Of a stretch of DNA of 64,000 nt, positions 9,212 through 17,840 are shown one piece after another. The stretch lies in the NCBI GenBank assembly GCA_965221555.1, contig OZ244895.1:682001-746000 (forward strand), read 5' to 3'. The notes below the pieces were generated by a model that had not been told where the DNA came from, made no database searches, and saw only the letters and a program-made list of their open reading frames with translations. The translations under genes and the position numbers were made by a program. The stretch comes from JAJEAD01 sp965221555. GTDB taxonomy: Bacteria > Pseudomonadota > Gammaproteobacteria > HK1. The first letter of the stretch is position 1; the number at the start of each line of letters is the position of its first letter.

Positions 9212-10636
9212 GTGCAGCCCTCGAGCCGACACTTCCCCGACCGCGCCCAAGCCGCGCTCGAGAATCCGGAACTGCGGGTCGCGATGGGCCGGGCCAAGGG
9301 CGGCTTCATCGACAAGCGGCGCCGCGCGCTCGAGCGCTTTCCCGAGTTCGAGGCGCTGCGCGAGGCGGGCAAGGAAATCAAGGAACACGCCCTGTCGCAC
9401 CTCGACTACTACCTGGAGCGCTTCGAGGATCGGGTCACGGCGAGCGGCGGCGCCGTGCACTGGGCCGCCAGCGCCGAGGACGCCTGTCGCATCGTCGTCG
9501 ACCTCTGCCGCAATGCCGAGGCGCGGCACGTCACCAAGGGCAAGTCCATGGTGGGGGAGGAGATCGGGATCAACGAGGCGCTCGAAGCGGCGGGGATCGA
9601 GCGCATGGAGACTGATCTCGGCGAGTACATCATCCAGCTCGCGGACGAGCCGCCCAGCCACATCATCGCGCCGGCGGTGCACAAGACGAGGCAGCAGGTG
9701 AGCGAGCTCTTCCATCGCCACCATCGCGCTCTCGGCTACACCGAGGTGCAAAGCGAGGTCGCGGACCTGGTGAACGAGGCGCGCAGCGTGCTGCGCGACA
9801 AGTTCCTGAACGCCGATGTCGGCATCACCGGGGCGAACTTCCTGATCGCCGAGACCGGCTCGGTGATGCTGGTCACCAACGAAGGCAACGGGGACCTCAC
9901 CAATACGCTGCCCCGCGTGCACATCGTCACCGCGGGCATCGAGAAGGTGGTGCCGACGCTCGAGGACGCGAGCACTCTGCTTCGCCTCCTCACCCGCAGC
10001 GCCACCGGTCAGGAGATGTCGACCTACACCACCCTGACGACCGGGCCGCGGGGGCGAGAGGACCTGGACGGTCCGAACGAGTTCCACGTGGTGCTCGTCG
10101 ACAACGGCCGCTCGCAGATGCTCGGCAACGAGTTTCGTCCCATGCTGCGCTGCATTCGCTGCGGCGCGTGCATGAACCACTGTCCCGTCTACTCTTCGGT
10201 GGGGGGACATGCCTATGGCTGGGTCTACGTCGGCCCGATGGGCTCGGTGCTGACGCCGCTGATGGTGGGCCTGGAGGAGGCGGGACACCTGCCCAATGCC
10301 TGCACCATGAACGGGCGCTGCGAGGAGGTGTGCCCGATGGGGATTCCGCTGCCGGACATGCTGCGGGCACTGCGCCGACGCCAGTTCGAGGATGGCCTGG
10401 GATCGCGCCGTGCGCGTCTCGCTCTCGCGGCCTGGGGATGGCTCGCGCGCCGGCCCCGGCTCTACCGCCGCCTCGCCGGAATCGGGGTTCGGGTGCTCTC
10501 GCTCCTGGGGCGTCGCGGGCGTTTGCGCCGTCTGCCCTTCGCATCCGGCTGGACCGGGGCTCGCGACCTGCCGGCTCCTTCGGGCCGGACCTTCCTCCGT
10601 GCCTGGCGCGACCACGCCAGAGGGTCCGTGCGTTGA
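9212..10636 (+). CDS. lutB: Lactate utilisation protein LutB/LldF, ferredoxin-type subunit
   Basis: The 474-residue LutB/LldF subunit. The N-terminal two thirds form the LUD domain. The C-terminal third carries two [4Fe-4S] clusters: CIRCGACMNHCPVY (about 314-327) and a second cysteine group in CTMNGRCEEVCPMG (about 364-377). In characterised systems LutB passes electrons from lactate toward the respiratory chain with LutA and LutC. It starts with GTG and its stop overlaps the TTG start of lutC (TTGA, 10633-10636). Confidence 0.93.
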   Translation: MQPSSRHFPDRAQAALENPELRVAMGRAKGGFIDKRRRALERFPEFEALREAGKEIKEHALSHLDYYLERFEDRVTASGGAVHWAASAEDACRIVVDLCRNAEARHVTKGKSMVGEEIGINEALEAAGIERMETDLGEYIIQLADEPPSHIIAPAVHKTRQQVSELFHRHHRALGYTEVQSEVADLVNEARSVLRDKFLNADVGITGANFLIAETGSVMLVTNEGNGDLTNTLPRVHIVTAGIEKVVPTLEDASTLLRLLTRSATGQEMSTYTTLTTGPRGREDLDGPNEFHVVLVDNGRSQMLGNEFRPMLRCIRCGACMNHCPVYSSVGGHAYGWVYVGPMGSVLTPLMVGLEEAGHLPNACTMNGRCEEVCPMGIPLPDMLRALRRRQFEDGLGSRRARLALAAWGWLARRPRLYRRLAGIGVRVLSLLGRRGRLRRLPFASGWTGARDLPAPSGRTFLRAWRDHARGSVR

Positions 10637-11376
10637 GCAATGCCCGGGACACCGTTTTCCGGAACGTGCGGCGTTCGCTCAACCGCAGCGCCCCATTGTC
10701 TCCGAGCCTGCGAAAGGCGCTCGATGCGCGCCTGCGACACCCTTCCCCCAACGTGCGGCCTCGGATCGATGAGCCGCTCGTCGAGCGTTTTCTCGCGAAG
10801 CTCGGCGCGGTCAACGCGAAGGTAACCCGCCTTCGCGATCTCGATGGGGTGTCGGAGACGGTCGAGGAACACATGCGGGCCTTCGATCTCGGCACTCGCC
10901 TGGTCGCGGCGCCGGACCCCGAGCTCGACGCGATACGCTGGTCGAACCGGCTCGAAGTGCAACGCCGCGCCGCGGTGGGCGAAGACCTCGTCAGCGTTAC
11001 CGGGGCGTTCGCCGGAATCGCCGAGAGCGGCACCCTGGTACTGCTCTCCGGGCCGCAGCGCCCCACCACGCTCAACTTCCTTCCCGGCGATCACCTGGTG
11101 GTGCTGGCGGCGGAGAGGGTGCTTCCCACCATGGAGGACGTCTGGGCCAGGCTGCGTGGCACGCACGGCGCGATGCCGCGCACCGTCAATCTCATCACCG
11201 GTCCCTCCCGGACCGCCGATGTCGAGCAGACCATGCAGGAGGGCGCGCACGGTCCCCGGCGCCTGCACCTGATCCTGATCGACGAATCCTCGTCGGCGGA
11301 TAACGTCGACCGCGCCCTCGGGTCAGCGCCGCTGCAAGGGAGTGAGCGCTCACTGTCCGAAAAGGAGACATCGTGA
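10633..11376 (+). CDS. lutC: Lactate utilisation protein LutC/LldG (LUD domain)
   Basis: A 247-residue LUD-domain protein, the third subunit of the lactate oxidation complex. The core SVTGAFAGIAESGTLVLLSG and FLPGDHLVVL is followed by the closing block INLITGPSRTADVEQ-type sequence (here NLITGPSRTADVEQTMQEG) and GPRRLHLILID, all diagnostic of LutC/YkgG. The start is a TTG (LSNARDTVF) overlapping lutB; it is preferred over longer upstream reading because the upstream codons in this frame are a shadow of lutB. It ends in a GTGA overlap with the enoyl-CoA hydratase gene. Confidence 0.9.
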   Translation: MSNARDTVFRNVRRSLNRSAPLSPSLRKALDARLRHPSPNVRPRIDEPLVERFLAKLGAVNAKVTRLRDLDGVSETVEEHMRAFDLGTRLVAAPDPELDAIRWSNRLEVQRRAAVGEDLVSVTGAFAGIAESGTLVLLSGPQRPTTLNFLPGDHLVVLAAERVLPTMEDVWARLRGTHGAMPRTVNLITGPSRTADVEQTMQEGAHGPRRLHLILIDESSSADNVDRALGSAPLQGSERSLSEKETS

Positions 11377-12149
11377 GCAGTCAGGAACACTCTCTATACG
11401 AGGTACGGGGCGCCGCGGCGTGGATCACGCTGAACCGCCCCGAGAAGAGGAACGCCCTGTCCGGCACTCTGGTGCGCGAGATCCACGAGCACCTGGGCGT
11501 CGCGGCGGCCGACGAGGGCGTGCGTTGCATCGTCGTCACCGGCGCCGGCCGGGCCTTCTGCTCGGGCATGGACCTGCAGAGCCCGCCCGGTCAGGGCGCA
11601 CCGGGTGAGAGGCCGATTCCCTTCGATGCCCTGCTGTGCGCCATCTGGGAGTGCCCGAAGCCGGTGATCGCCGCCGTCAACGGTCCCGCGTTCGCGGGAG
11701 GGCTGGGGCTCGTGGGGGCGAGCGACATCGTGGTGAGCGCGAAGAGCGCGGTGTTCAGCTTCAGCGAGGTGCGCCTCGGGCTGGTTCCGGCCCTCATCTC
11801 GGCGGTATGCGTACCCCGGATGGGCCCCCATCACGCGATGCGCCTCATCCTCACCGGCGAACGCTTCGACGCCGAGGCGGCGCTGCGCTACGGCCTCGTT
11901 CACCGCAGCGTGCCCGCGGAGGAGCTTGCAAGCGCGGTCGCGGGCGAAATCGAAGCGATCGCGCTCGGCGGTCCGCAGGCGGTGATCGAGTGCAAGAAGC
12001 TCGTGCGCACTCAGGCCGGCGGGCCGCGGGAGCGAGACTTCTCCCGGTTGGCGGCGTTGAGCGAGGCCATGTTCCAGTCCGAGGAGGGCCGCGAGGGCAT
12101 GGCGGCGTTCCTGGAGAAACGAAAACCCCGCTGGGTGGCGAACGGGTAG
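11373..12149 (+). CDS. Enoyl-CoA hydratase/isomerase family protein
   Basis: A 258-residue crotonase-fold protein. The crotonase signatures are present: the acyl-CoA oxyanion-hole loop GAGRAFCSGMDL (about 56-67), the second oxyanion-hole segment AAVNGPAFAGGLGLVGASDIV (about 97-117), and FSEVRLGLVPALIS, which contains the catalytic glutamate position. The GTG start has a good Shine-Dalgarno (AAAGGAGAC) and overlaps the lutC stop by four bases. Co-translation with lutABC suggests the operon serves a hydroxy-acid or short-chain acyl substrate rather than lactate alone. The exact CoA ester is unknown. Confidence 0.88.
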   Translation: MSSQEHSLYEVRGAAAWITLNRPEKRNALSGTLVREIHEHLGVAAADEGVRCIVVTGAGRAFCSGMDLQSPPGQGAPGERPIPFDALLCAIWECPKPVIAAVNGPAFAGGLGLVGASDIVVSAKSAVFSFSEVRLGLVPALISAVCVPRMGPHHAMRLILTGERFDAEAALRYGLVHRSVPAEELASAVAGEIEAIALGGPQAVIECKKLVRTQAGGPRERDFSRLAALSEAMFQSEEGREGMAAFLEKRKPRWVANG

Positions 12150-12439
12150 CCGGGGTGGCGTCCGGCGCTCGGCCGGCCGGAGCCCCGACGTATCGGAACG
12201 CTGCGCCCGCGGCACTGGCGCCAATCTCGCGAGGCACCCGCGATGTCGGACAACGGGGATTGAGTATCGTCTTCCGGCGATTCCGTAGCCACCAAGAGCC
12301 TGCGGGCAGGCATTGGTGAACCGGCGGCGCTCCCGCACGAAATCGCCCTCGACGGGAGAAAACCGCATATTGTCCGCGGCCGCCATCTGATCGAGACTTC
12401 ACGGCCTTGTCGCGCGCGGGTGCGGACGGAGTCGCCAGG

Positions 12440-12841
12440 GTGGAAACCGAGACGATCATCGAGGTCACGAAAGAGCACACCGACGAGCTGGACCATCTCA
12501 ACCACGTGGAGGCGGTGCGCTACCTCGAGACCGCGCGCGACGACTGGTTCAAGGCCTGCGGGCTCTACGGCGAAACGGGCTTCGACTACACACTCTCGCC
12601 CATCGTCGTGAACATCAACTACAACTACCGCCTCGAGTGCTTCCTCGGCGAGCGCCTGCGGGTCGTGACCCGTGCCGTGTCGCGGGGGCGCAAGAGCTTC
12701 GTGCTCGCCCACGAGATCGTGAAGCCGGACGGCGGGGTCGCCATCGACGGCGAGGCCACCAGCATAATTTTCGACATGCGTACTCGCGAGACGATGCTCG
12801 TCCCCGAGTGTGTGGCGCGGCATCTCCCGGCGCGCGCCTGA
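12440..12841 (+). CDS. Hot-dog-fold acyl-CoA thioesterase
   Basis: A 133-residue protein of the 4-hydroxybenzoyl-CoA thioesterase/YbgC type. It shows the paired motif HTDELDHLNHVEAVRYLETARDDW (helix carrying the His/Asp-type site) and the strands LRVVTRAVSRGRKSFVLAHEIVKPDGGVAIDGEATSIIFD. Such enzymes hydrolyse acyl-CoA thioesters in the cytosol. GTG at 12440 has GGAG eight bases upstream and is preferred; a TTG at 12407 would add 11 residues. It follows the enoyl-CoA hydratase in the same direction after about 290 bases, so it may be a separate transcript. Confidence 0.8.
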   Translation: METETIIEVTKEHTDELDHLNHVEAVRYLETARDDWFKACGLYGETGFDYTLSPIVVNINYNYRLECFLGERLRVVTRAVSRGRKSFVLAHEIVKPDGGVAIDGEATSIIFDMRTRETMLVPECVARHLPARA

Positions 12842-12879
12842 GCCGCGTTCGACCCCGTCCCTGCCCGCACTTTGCGCGT

Positions 12880-12925
12880 CCGCGGCGATGAACCATCGGT
12901 GAAACAGGGCGACGGGAGGTCCGGC
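12880..12925 (+). repeat. Solo end of dispersed repeat upstream of 2-hydroxyacid dehydrogenase
   Basis: GCGTCCGCGG then ATCGGTGAAACAGGGCGACGG. The first block resembles the left-end flank of the full copy at 36 kb (GCGTCCGCAG), the second is the family core. It reads toward the dehydrogenase start about 50 bases downstream. Confidence 0.45.
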
Positions 12926-12955
12926 GGGTCTTCCGTGATCCGTGGCAGCCGCACC

Positions 12956-13921
12956 ATGAACATCGCTTACCTGATCCGGGCGCGTCCGGACCTCGACGAC
13001 CGCATTCCCGCCGATGTTAAGGCGGTGCAGGTGCAGGCGGGCGAGGGCGGGGTCTATTCGCCCGACGCCCTCCGGCAGGTGCGGGAGGCGGACGCGTTCA
13101 TCGTCGCGATGGAGCCGGTGAACGAGCAGCTCCTGGCCGCGGCGCCCCGCCTTCGCATCGTGCAGCGCCTCGGGGTGGGCTACGAGACGCTGGATCTGAA
13201 GGCCACGGCGAAGCGCGGAATCCCCGCGTGCAACCTCGAGGGAGTCAACCGGGAAGCGGTGGCCGAGCACGCGATGATGTTCATGCTCGCGCATGCCAAG
13301 CGCTTCCTGGAGGCGCAGGCCCTGACCCAGGGCGCGGACTGGGAAGCGGCCCGGATGCTGACCACGCAGACCTTCGAGCTCAAGGACAAGACCCTGGGGC
13401 TCATCGGCTTCGGCAACACCGGCGGCGCGCTCGCCCGGCGCGCGCACGCCTTCGACATGCGGCTCCTCTATCACGACATCCGGGATGTGAATGTCCGGCT
13501 CGCCGCCAGGCTGAATGCCGACAAGGTGGGCATTGACCGGCTCCTGCGCGAATCGGACATCGTGGCGGTGTGCACCGACCTGAACCCTTCTTCGCGCGGG
13601 ATGATCGATGCCGCCGCCCTCGCGAAGATGCGATCGCACGCGTTGTTCGTATGCTGCGCACGCGGCGGCATCGTCGACGAGGCGGCGCTCGCCCAAGCGC
13701 TCCGCCGCGGCGAGATCGCGGGGGCGGCGATCGATGTGTTCGAAACCGAGCCCATCCCGCCCGACCATCCGCTCATCGGGCTCCCGAACTGTCTGATTAC
13801 CTCCCACGTTGCGGGCGTGGCGGGCGACACCGTGCTGCGCACCTGGCAGTGGGCCCACGACAACGTGCGAGCGGTCGTCCAGCGCGGAGAGCGCCCCCGC
13901 TTCGTGCGCAACGGGGTATGA
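12956..13921 (+). CDS. D-isomer-specific 2-hydroxyacid dehydrogenase
   Basis: A 321-residue NAD(P)-dependent dehydrogenase interconverting a 2-hydroxy acid and a 2-oxo acid. The Rossmann loop is GLIGFGNTGGALARR (about residues 147-161). The catalytic Arg lies in CCARGGIVDEAALA, the Glu in DVFETEPIPPDHPL, and the His in SHVAGVAGD. The dehydrogenase/hydroxypyruvate-reductase group of this family is the closest fit, substrate unassigned. ATG at 12956 begins MNIAYLIRARPDLDDR; frames extending upstream to 12872 run through a repeat end and are rejected. Neighbouring lut genes also act on 2-hydroxy acids. Confidence 0.9.
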   Translation: MNIAYLIRARPDLDDRIPADVKAVQVQAGEGGVYSPDALRQVREADAFIVAMEPVNEQLLAAAPRLRIVQRLGVGYETLDLKATAKRGIPACNLEGVNREAVAEHAMMFMLAHAKRFLEAQALTQGADWEAARMLTTQTFELKDKTLGLIGFGNTGGALARRAHAFDMRLLYHDIRDVNVRLAARLNADKVGIDRLLRESDIVAVCTDLNPSSRGMIDAAALAKMRSHALFVCCARGGIVDEAALAQALRRGEIAGAAIDVFETEPIPPDHPLIGLPNCLITSHVAGVAGDTVLRTWQWAHDNVRAVVQRGERPRFVRNGV

Positions 13922-13992
13922 GACGCCCATGAAGGCGTTGTTCCAGCAGGTCCGGAGACCCCGGACATCCTGCACCCGGATGTGAAACGCCC

Positions 13993-15078
13993 ATGAAAGC
14001 GGTGGTCGCGCATGCCTTGAACGAGCTATCGGTGGTCGACGTGGACCTCGATCCCCCGAAGGTGGGCGAGGTGCTGGTGCGCATGCGCGCGACCGGCGTC
14101 TGCCACTCGGATCTCTCGATCGTCAACGGCACGATCCCGAGCCCCTTCCCCACGGTGCTCGGACACGAGGGCGCGGGGGTGGTCGAAGCGGTGGGCGAAG
14201 GCGTCACCCACGTCGCGCCGGGGGATCACGTCATGCACTCCTTCGTGCCGCAGTGCGGGGAGTGCTATCACTGCGTCAACGACGAGCCCTACCTGTGCAC
14301 GGTGGCCAAACCCGAAGGGCTGCTCCTTGACGGCACCAGCCGGGTGAAGCTCGACGGTGAGCCGATCGCGGTGATGACCTTCCTCGGGAACATGGCCGAG
14401 TATGCGGTAGTGCCCGCCATCTGCACCGCGAAGATCGACAAGGATGTGGACTTCAAGGCGGCCGCGCTCGTCGGCTGCGGCGTGAGCACCGGCGTGGGGG
14501 CGGCGCTTCGCACCGCGCGGGTGTGCCCCGGCGCCACCGTGGCGGTCTTCGGCTGCGGCGGCGTGGGGCTCGCCATCGTGCAGGGGGCGCGCATCGCGGG
14601 CGCGCGGCGGATCATCGCGGTCGATCGCAGCGAGGAGAAGATGGCGCTGGCCCGGGAGTTCGGGGCTACCGACCACGTGACTCCGGGCGCGAATCCGTCT
14701 CGGGAGATCGCCGCGATGACCGGCGGGATCGGCGTCGACTATGCCTTCGAGGCGATCGGGCTCACCGAGACCATCGAGCAGTGCATCCGCGCCGCTCGCC
14801 GGGGAGGCACCGCCGTCCTGGTCGGAATCGGGCGCATGCAGGAGCGTTTCTCGGTCAACAACCTGGTGCTTCCCGTCACCGCCAAGACGATCAAGGGCTG
14901 CATGTACGGCAGCATCAACTTCAAGACGGATTTCGCGCTCTATCTCGATCTCTATCGCCGCGGCCAGCTCGATCTCGACCGGATGGTGACCCGCACCTAC
15001 CGCATCGACGAGGCGCCCCAGGCCTTCGAAGACCTGGAGCGCGGCGCCAACGCGCGCGGGGTCATCGTCTACGACTGA
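13993..15078 (+). CDS. Zinc-dependent alcohol dehydrogenase (class III-like MDR)
   Basis: A 361-residue medium-chain dehydrogenase. Catalytic zinc ligands are in TGVCHSDLS and GHEGAG. The structural zinc lobe has four cysteines in CGECYHCVNDEPYLC. The nucleotide-binding loop is VFGCGGVGLAIVQGARIAGA. The D at AVDRSEEK implies NAD preference. The overall pattern is nearest class III (S-(hydroxymethyl)glutathione dehydrogenase-like) enzymes and other arylalcohol types, but it lacks enough context to assign formaldehyde detoxification. The start context ACGCCCATGAAAGCG is nearly duplicated 63 bases upstream (13923-13937), a relic of a start region or small duplication. Confidence 0.9.
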   Translation: MKAVVAHALNELSVVDVDLDPPKVGEVLVRMRATGVCHSDLSIVNGTIPSPFPTVLGHEGAGVVEAVGEGVTHVAPGDHVMHSFVPQCGECYHCVNDEPYLCTVAKPEGLLLDGTSRVKLDGEPIAVMTFLGNMAEYAVVPAICTAKIDKDVDFKAAALVGCGVSTGVGAALRTARVCPGATVAVFGCGGVGLAIVQGARIAGARRIIAVDRSEEKMALAREFGATDHVTPGANPSREIAAMTGGIGVDYAFEAIGLTETIEQCIRAARRGGTAVLVGIGRMQERFSVNNLVLPVTAKTIKGCMYGSINFKTDFALYLDLYRRGQLDLDRMVTRTYRIDEAPQAFEDLERGANARGVIVYD

Positions 15079-15151
15079 GGCGTACCGAGCAGAGTCGCTC
15101 CCCGAGGTCGGTGAGCGGGACGCGCGGCCCGTGAATCGATGGCGGCCCAGC

Positions 15152-16009
15152 TCAGGCGAGGGCGCCGATTGCGTCGAGGTCCGCGGGTTCCACTTCCAGG
15201 TCGGCCGCCCTCGCGCTGTCCTGCGCGCTCGCCACCCGGGTCGCACCGGGAATCGGCAGCACATGGTCGCCCTGCTTGAGCAGCCAGGCGAGCAGGAGCT
15301 GATAGGGGCTCGCGCCGTACTTGGCCGAGAGCTCCCCGAGCACCGGGTGCGAGGCGCAGGCCCGGTGCCCGCTCTCCCCGCCGACCGGCGAATAGGCAAT
15401 GTAGGTCATGCCCATCTCGCGGCAGCGATCGACGAGGCCGCTGTCCACATCCGCGCGCGCCCACGGGTTGCACCGGTTCTGGAGGCTCTCGATCCGGGCC
15501 TCTCCCTGCGCGCGCTCGAGCTGTTCGAGGTCGAAGTTCGACATGCCGATGTGCGCGACCTTTCCCGCTTTCTGCAGGTCCCGCATCGCGCCCACGCTGT
15601 CCTCGATCGGCACGTTCTCGTCCGGGGCGTGCAGTTGATAGAGGGTGATGGTCTCCTCCCCGAGGCGCTCGAGGCTCGCGTCGCAGGCGCTCCTGATGTG
15701 CTCGGGCCTTCCGCAGTGGGTCCAGGCTCCACCCGGCCGGAGGCTCCCCACCTTGGTCGCCACCTTCACCTCGCCGGTGTTACCGATCGCGTCGAGTGCC
15801 TTGCGCACGAGCCGCTCGTTGTGGCCGAAGTCGTGCTCGTCAAGGCAGTAGGCGTCGGCGGTGTCGATGAGGTTCACGCCCGCCTCCACCGCGCATGCGA
15901 TCACTTCAAGCGCCTGGGCTTCCGGGGGCCGGTTGACGTTGGACAGGGGCCAGGCCCCGAAGCCGATGGGGTGGACCTCGATGCCGGTGCGGCCGATGGC
16001 GCGTTTCAT
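15152..16009 (-). CDS. Aldo/keto reductase
   Basis: A 285-residue (beta/alpha)8 NADPH-dependent oxidoreductase. The catalytic Asp and Tyr lie in NLIDTADAYCLDEHDFGHNE, the Lys in VKVATKVGSL, and the His in LYQLHAPDENVPIEDSV. The strand HIGMSNFDLEQLERA and C-terminal cofactor region IPGATRVASAQDSARA match the family. It is convergent with the alcohol dehydrogenase, 73 bases away. ATG start has GGAG-type sequence (AGGAGACGAAC) immediately upstream. Substrate unknown; pyridoxal- and sugar-type reductases share this pattern. Confidence 0.88.
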   Translation of the reverse strand: MKRAIGRTGIEVHPIGFGAWPLSNVNRPPEAQALEVIACAVEAGVNLIDTADAYCLDEHDFGHNERLVRKALDAIGNTGEVKVATKVGSLRPGGAWTHCGRPEHIRSACDASLERLGEETITLYQLHAPDENVPIEDSVGAMRDLQKAGKVAHIGMSNFDLEQLERAQGEARIESLQNRCNPWARADVDSGLVDRCREMGMTYIAYSPVGGESGHRACASHPVLGELSAKYGASPYQLLLAWLLKQGDHVLPIPGATRVASAQDSARAADLEVEPADLDAIGALA

Positions 16010-16110
16010 GTTCGTCTCCTTCGTGGGTTTCCCGTGCCGAGGGGCGCGGTGGCGGGGTGGCGGCCACCACTACGACACTCTTGTACCCTCAAATCGGCGA
16101 GTGGTTGCAC

Positions 16111-17520
16111 TCAGCCCTCGATCACCGGCCAGCACATCGCTTCGCTCAGCCCCAGGCGCTGGATTCGTTCGCGCACGCTCGCGCGCGCGGCGGCGAAGGC
16201 CTCGCCCTCGTCGAGACGCGTACTCCGCCCCTCGTCGATCACGACTTCGCCGTTCACGACCACGCTGCGGGCGTGGCCGCGGCAGGTGAGCACCGCCTGG
16301 TGCACGGGGTTTGCCCCCGGGTAGGCCTCCGACGCGCTCGGGTCGGTCACCACGAGATCCGCGCGTTTCCCGACCTCCAGGCTGCCGGTGATCGCGTCCA
16401 GACCGGCCGCGCGGGCCGCGTTGATGGTGAGCATCTCCAGGATCGTCTCCGGCGTGAGCGGCTGGTCCGCGTTCGCGGCGAGCAGTTGCGCCAGAAGCGC
16501 CTCGTCGCCGAATGCGCTGCCGCGGGCGCTGTCGCTGCCGAGCGTGACGTTGACGCCGCGATGCAGAAGCTCCGGCATCCGGCACTTGACCTTGCCGGCG
16601 AGTCCCATCGCGAGATGGGGCCCGGGGCACCACACCACCGAGCAGCCGCGCTCGGCAACGATATCCACGTCCCCGTCGGTGAGCGTGTTCATGTGTACCA
16701 GGGTGGAGCCCGCGTGGAGCACTCCGAGCGAGTCCAGCTGCACGATTCGGGAGTGCCCGAGCCGCGCGGACTCCGCCTGGTGGGAGGCGGGCTCGTAGGC
16801 CTCGTGCTGGTGGAGCACGACGCCGTGCTCGCGGGCGAGCGCGTCCGCCCGGCGCTCGAGCTCGTCGCTCGCGGTGCCGAGGCCGTACAGGCACAGGAAA
16901 CCGTGCTGGCGCCCGTCCCGATCCTCGTTGCGGTGGAGCTCGCCGCCGAGCTCGGCGATGCAGCGCTCGAAGTCGGCCGGTGCACGCGCGAACAGTGCCG
17001 GGCTCTCGAGCGAGCCGAGATGGCGCATGACCCCGACGTCGTCCCACAGGTAGGGCTCGGCGAGGCAGATGCGGATTCCGGCCGCCTCGGCCGCCGCCGC
17101 CGTGGCCCGGGTGTCGAACGCGGTGCCCGCCTCGACCACCCCGGTGTAGCCTGCGTGCAGGAGCTGAAGCGAGGTCAGCGTCGTGGCCGCCGCCTCGTCC
17201 TCGCTGGTGACGTCGGCCTTCCACTGCGCGTAGTTGACGCCACTCGCCGGGTCGTCGGCCTCGTTGGCGAACACGCCGCGGCATCCGGCGCCGACCATGT
17301 GGTTGTGCGCGTCGATGAATCCGGGGTGCACCGCCGCCCCGCCGGCGTCGATGGTGCGGACCGCGCGCAGTCCCCGCATCACCTCCCGCTCGGGACCGAC
17401 CGCGACCAGCGTGTGGCCACGCACCGCCACCGCCCCCGGTGAGAACACACGGCGCTGCGCGTCCACGCTGATGACGCAGGCGTTGTGAACGAGCAGATCG
17501 CAGGTCTGGTCCTGGTTCAT
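16111..17520 (-). CDS. ATZ/TRZ-type amidohydrolase (deaminase/chlorohydrolase-like)
   Basis: A 469-residue metal-dependent amidohydrolase. The HxH metal motif is in HPGFIDAHNHM (about residues 63-73), a third His lies in VVLHQHEAY, a fourth in STLVHMNTLTD, and the metal/catalytic Asp is in NVTLGSDSARGSAFG. The pattern matches S-adenosylhomocysteine deaminase/atrazine chlorohydrolase/guanine-deaminase relatives, which remove amino or halide groups from N-heterocycles. The closing strand KRADLVVTDPS is typical. The 5' leader is supplied by a dispersed-repeat end: AGGAGGG and GGAG lie 9-20 bases upstream of the ATG. It is downstream of the creatininase/racemase genes but across a 320-base gap. 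Confidence 0.87.
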   Translation of the reverse strand: MNQDQTCDLLVHNACVISVDAQRRVFSPGAVAVRGHTLVAVGPEREVMRGLRAVRTIDAGGAAVHPGFIDAHNHMVGAGCRGVFANEADDPASGVNYAQWKADVTSEDEAAATTLTSLQLLHAGYTGVVEAGTAFDTRATAAAAEAAGIRICLAEPYLWDDVGVMRHLGSLESPALFARAPADFERCIAELGGELHRNEDRDGRQHGFLCLYGLGTASDELERRADALAREHGVVLHQHEAYEPASHQAESARLGHSRIVQLDSLGVLHAGSTLVHMNTLTDGDVDIVAERGCSVVWCPGPHLAMGLAGKVKCRMPELLHRGVNVTLGSDSARGSAFGDEALLAQLLAANADQPLTPETILEMLTINAARAAGLDAITGSLEVGKRADLVVTDPSASEAYPGANPVHQAVLTCRGHARSVVVNGEVVIDEGRSTRLDEGEAFAAARASVRERIQRLGLSEAMCWPVIEG

Positions 17521-17690
17521 GGGCGTTGACTCCAGCCCTCCTGCTTCACCGATTCACGACGCGAGAGCGCGCGAATGTCGGCAGGGGCGAGGGTGTTGGC
17601 GAGTGGGGAGGTGCGGACGTGTGTGCCGGCGTGTCGGGACCATGGCGTCCCGACAGCTGCATCCCGACTGGCACGCGCCCGGTTTCGCGC
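17521..17690 (-). repeat. Dispersed repeat copy with perfect hairpin
   Basis: On the minus strand the end reads TCGTGAATCGGTGAAGCAGG, GGCTGGAG, and runs straight into the ribosome binding region of the amidohydrolase. Inside lies a perfect inverted repeat, TGTCGGGAC at 17632-17640 and GTCCCGACA at 17647-17655, loop CATGGC. The rest of the gap up to 17840 holds no gene; a 7-base inverted repeat (TCCACGT 17813-17819 / ACGTGGA 17822-17828) lies just past the end of the next gene. Confidence 0.55.
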
Positions 17691-17840
17691 CCGCCCGGCC
17701 CGCGCCAAACCTCGCATTCGATGCGGACAATCCGGTCCATGCCGGCGGATGCCGGTCCGCGGCCTTCAATCGGGTGGGGCGGACAGGGCGGCCGCGGTCA
17801 GCCAAAGGCGATTCCACGTAGACGTGGACGGGTGCGGGAC

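Noticed and set aside
9098..10615. 505-codon leftward frame across lutB
   Set aside because: Antisense of lutB; no family features.
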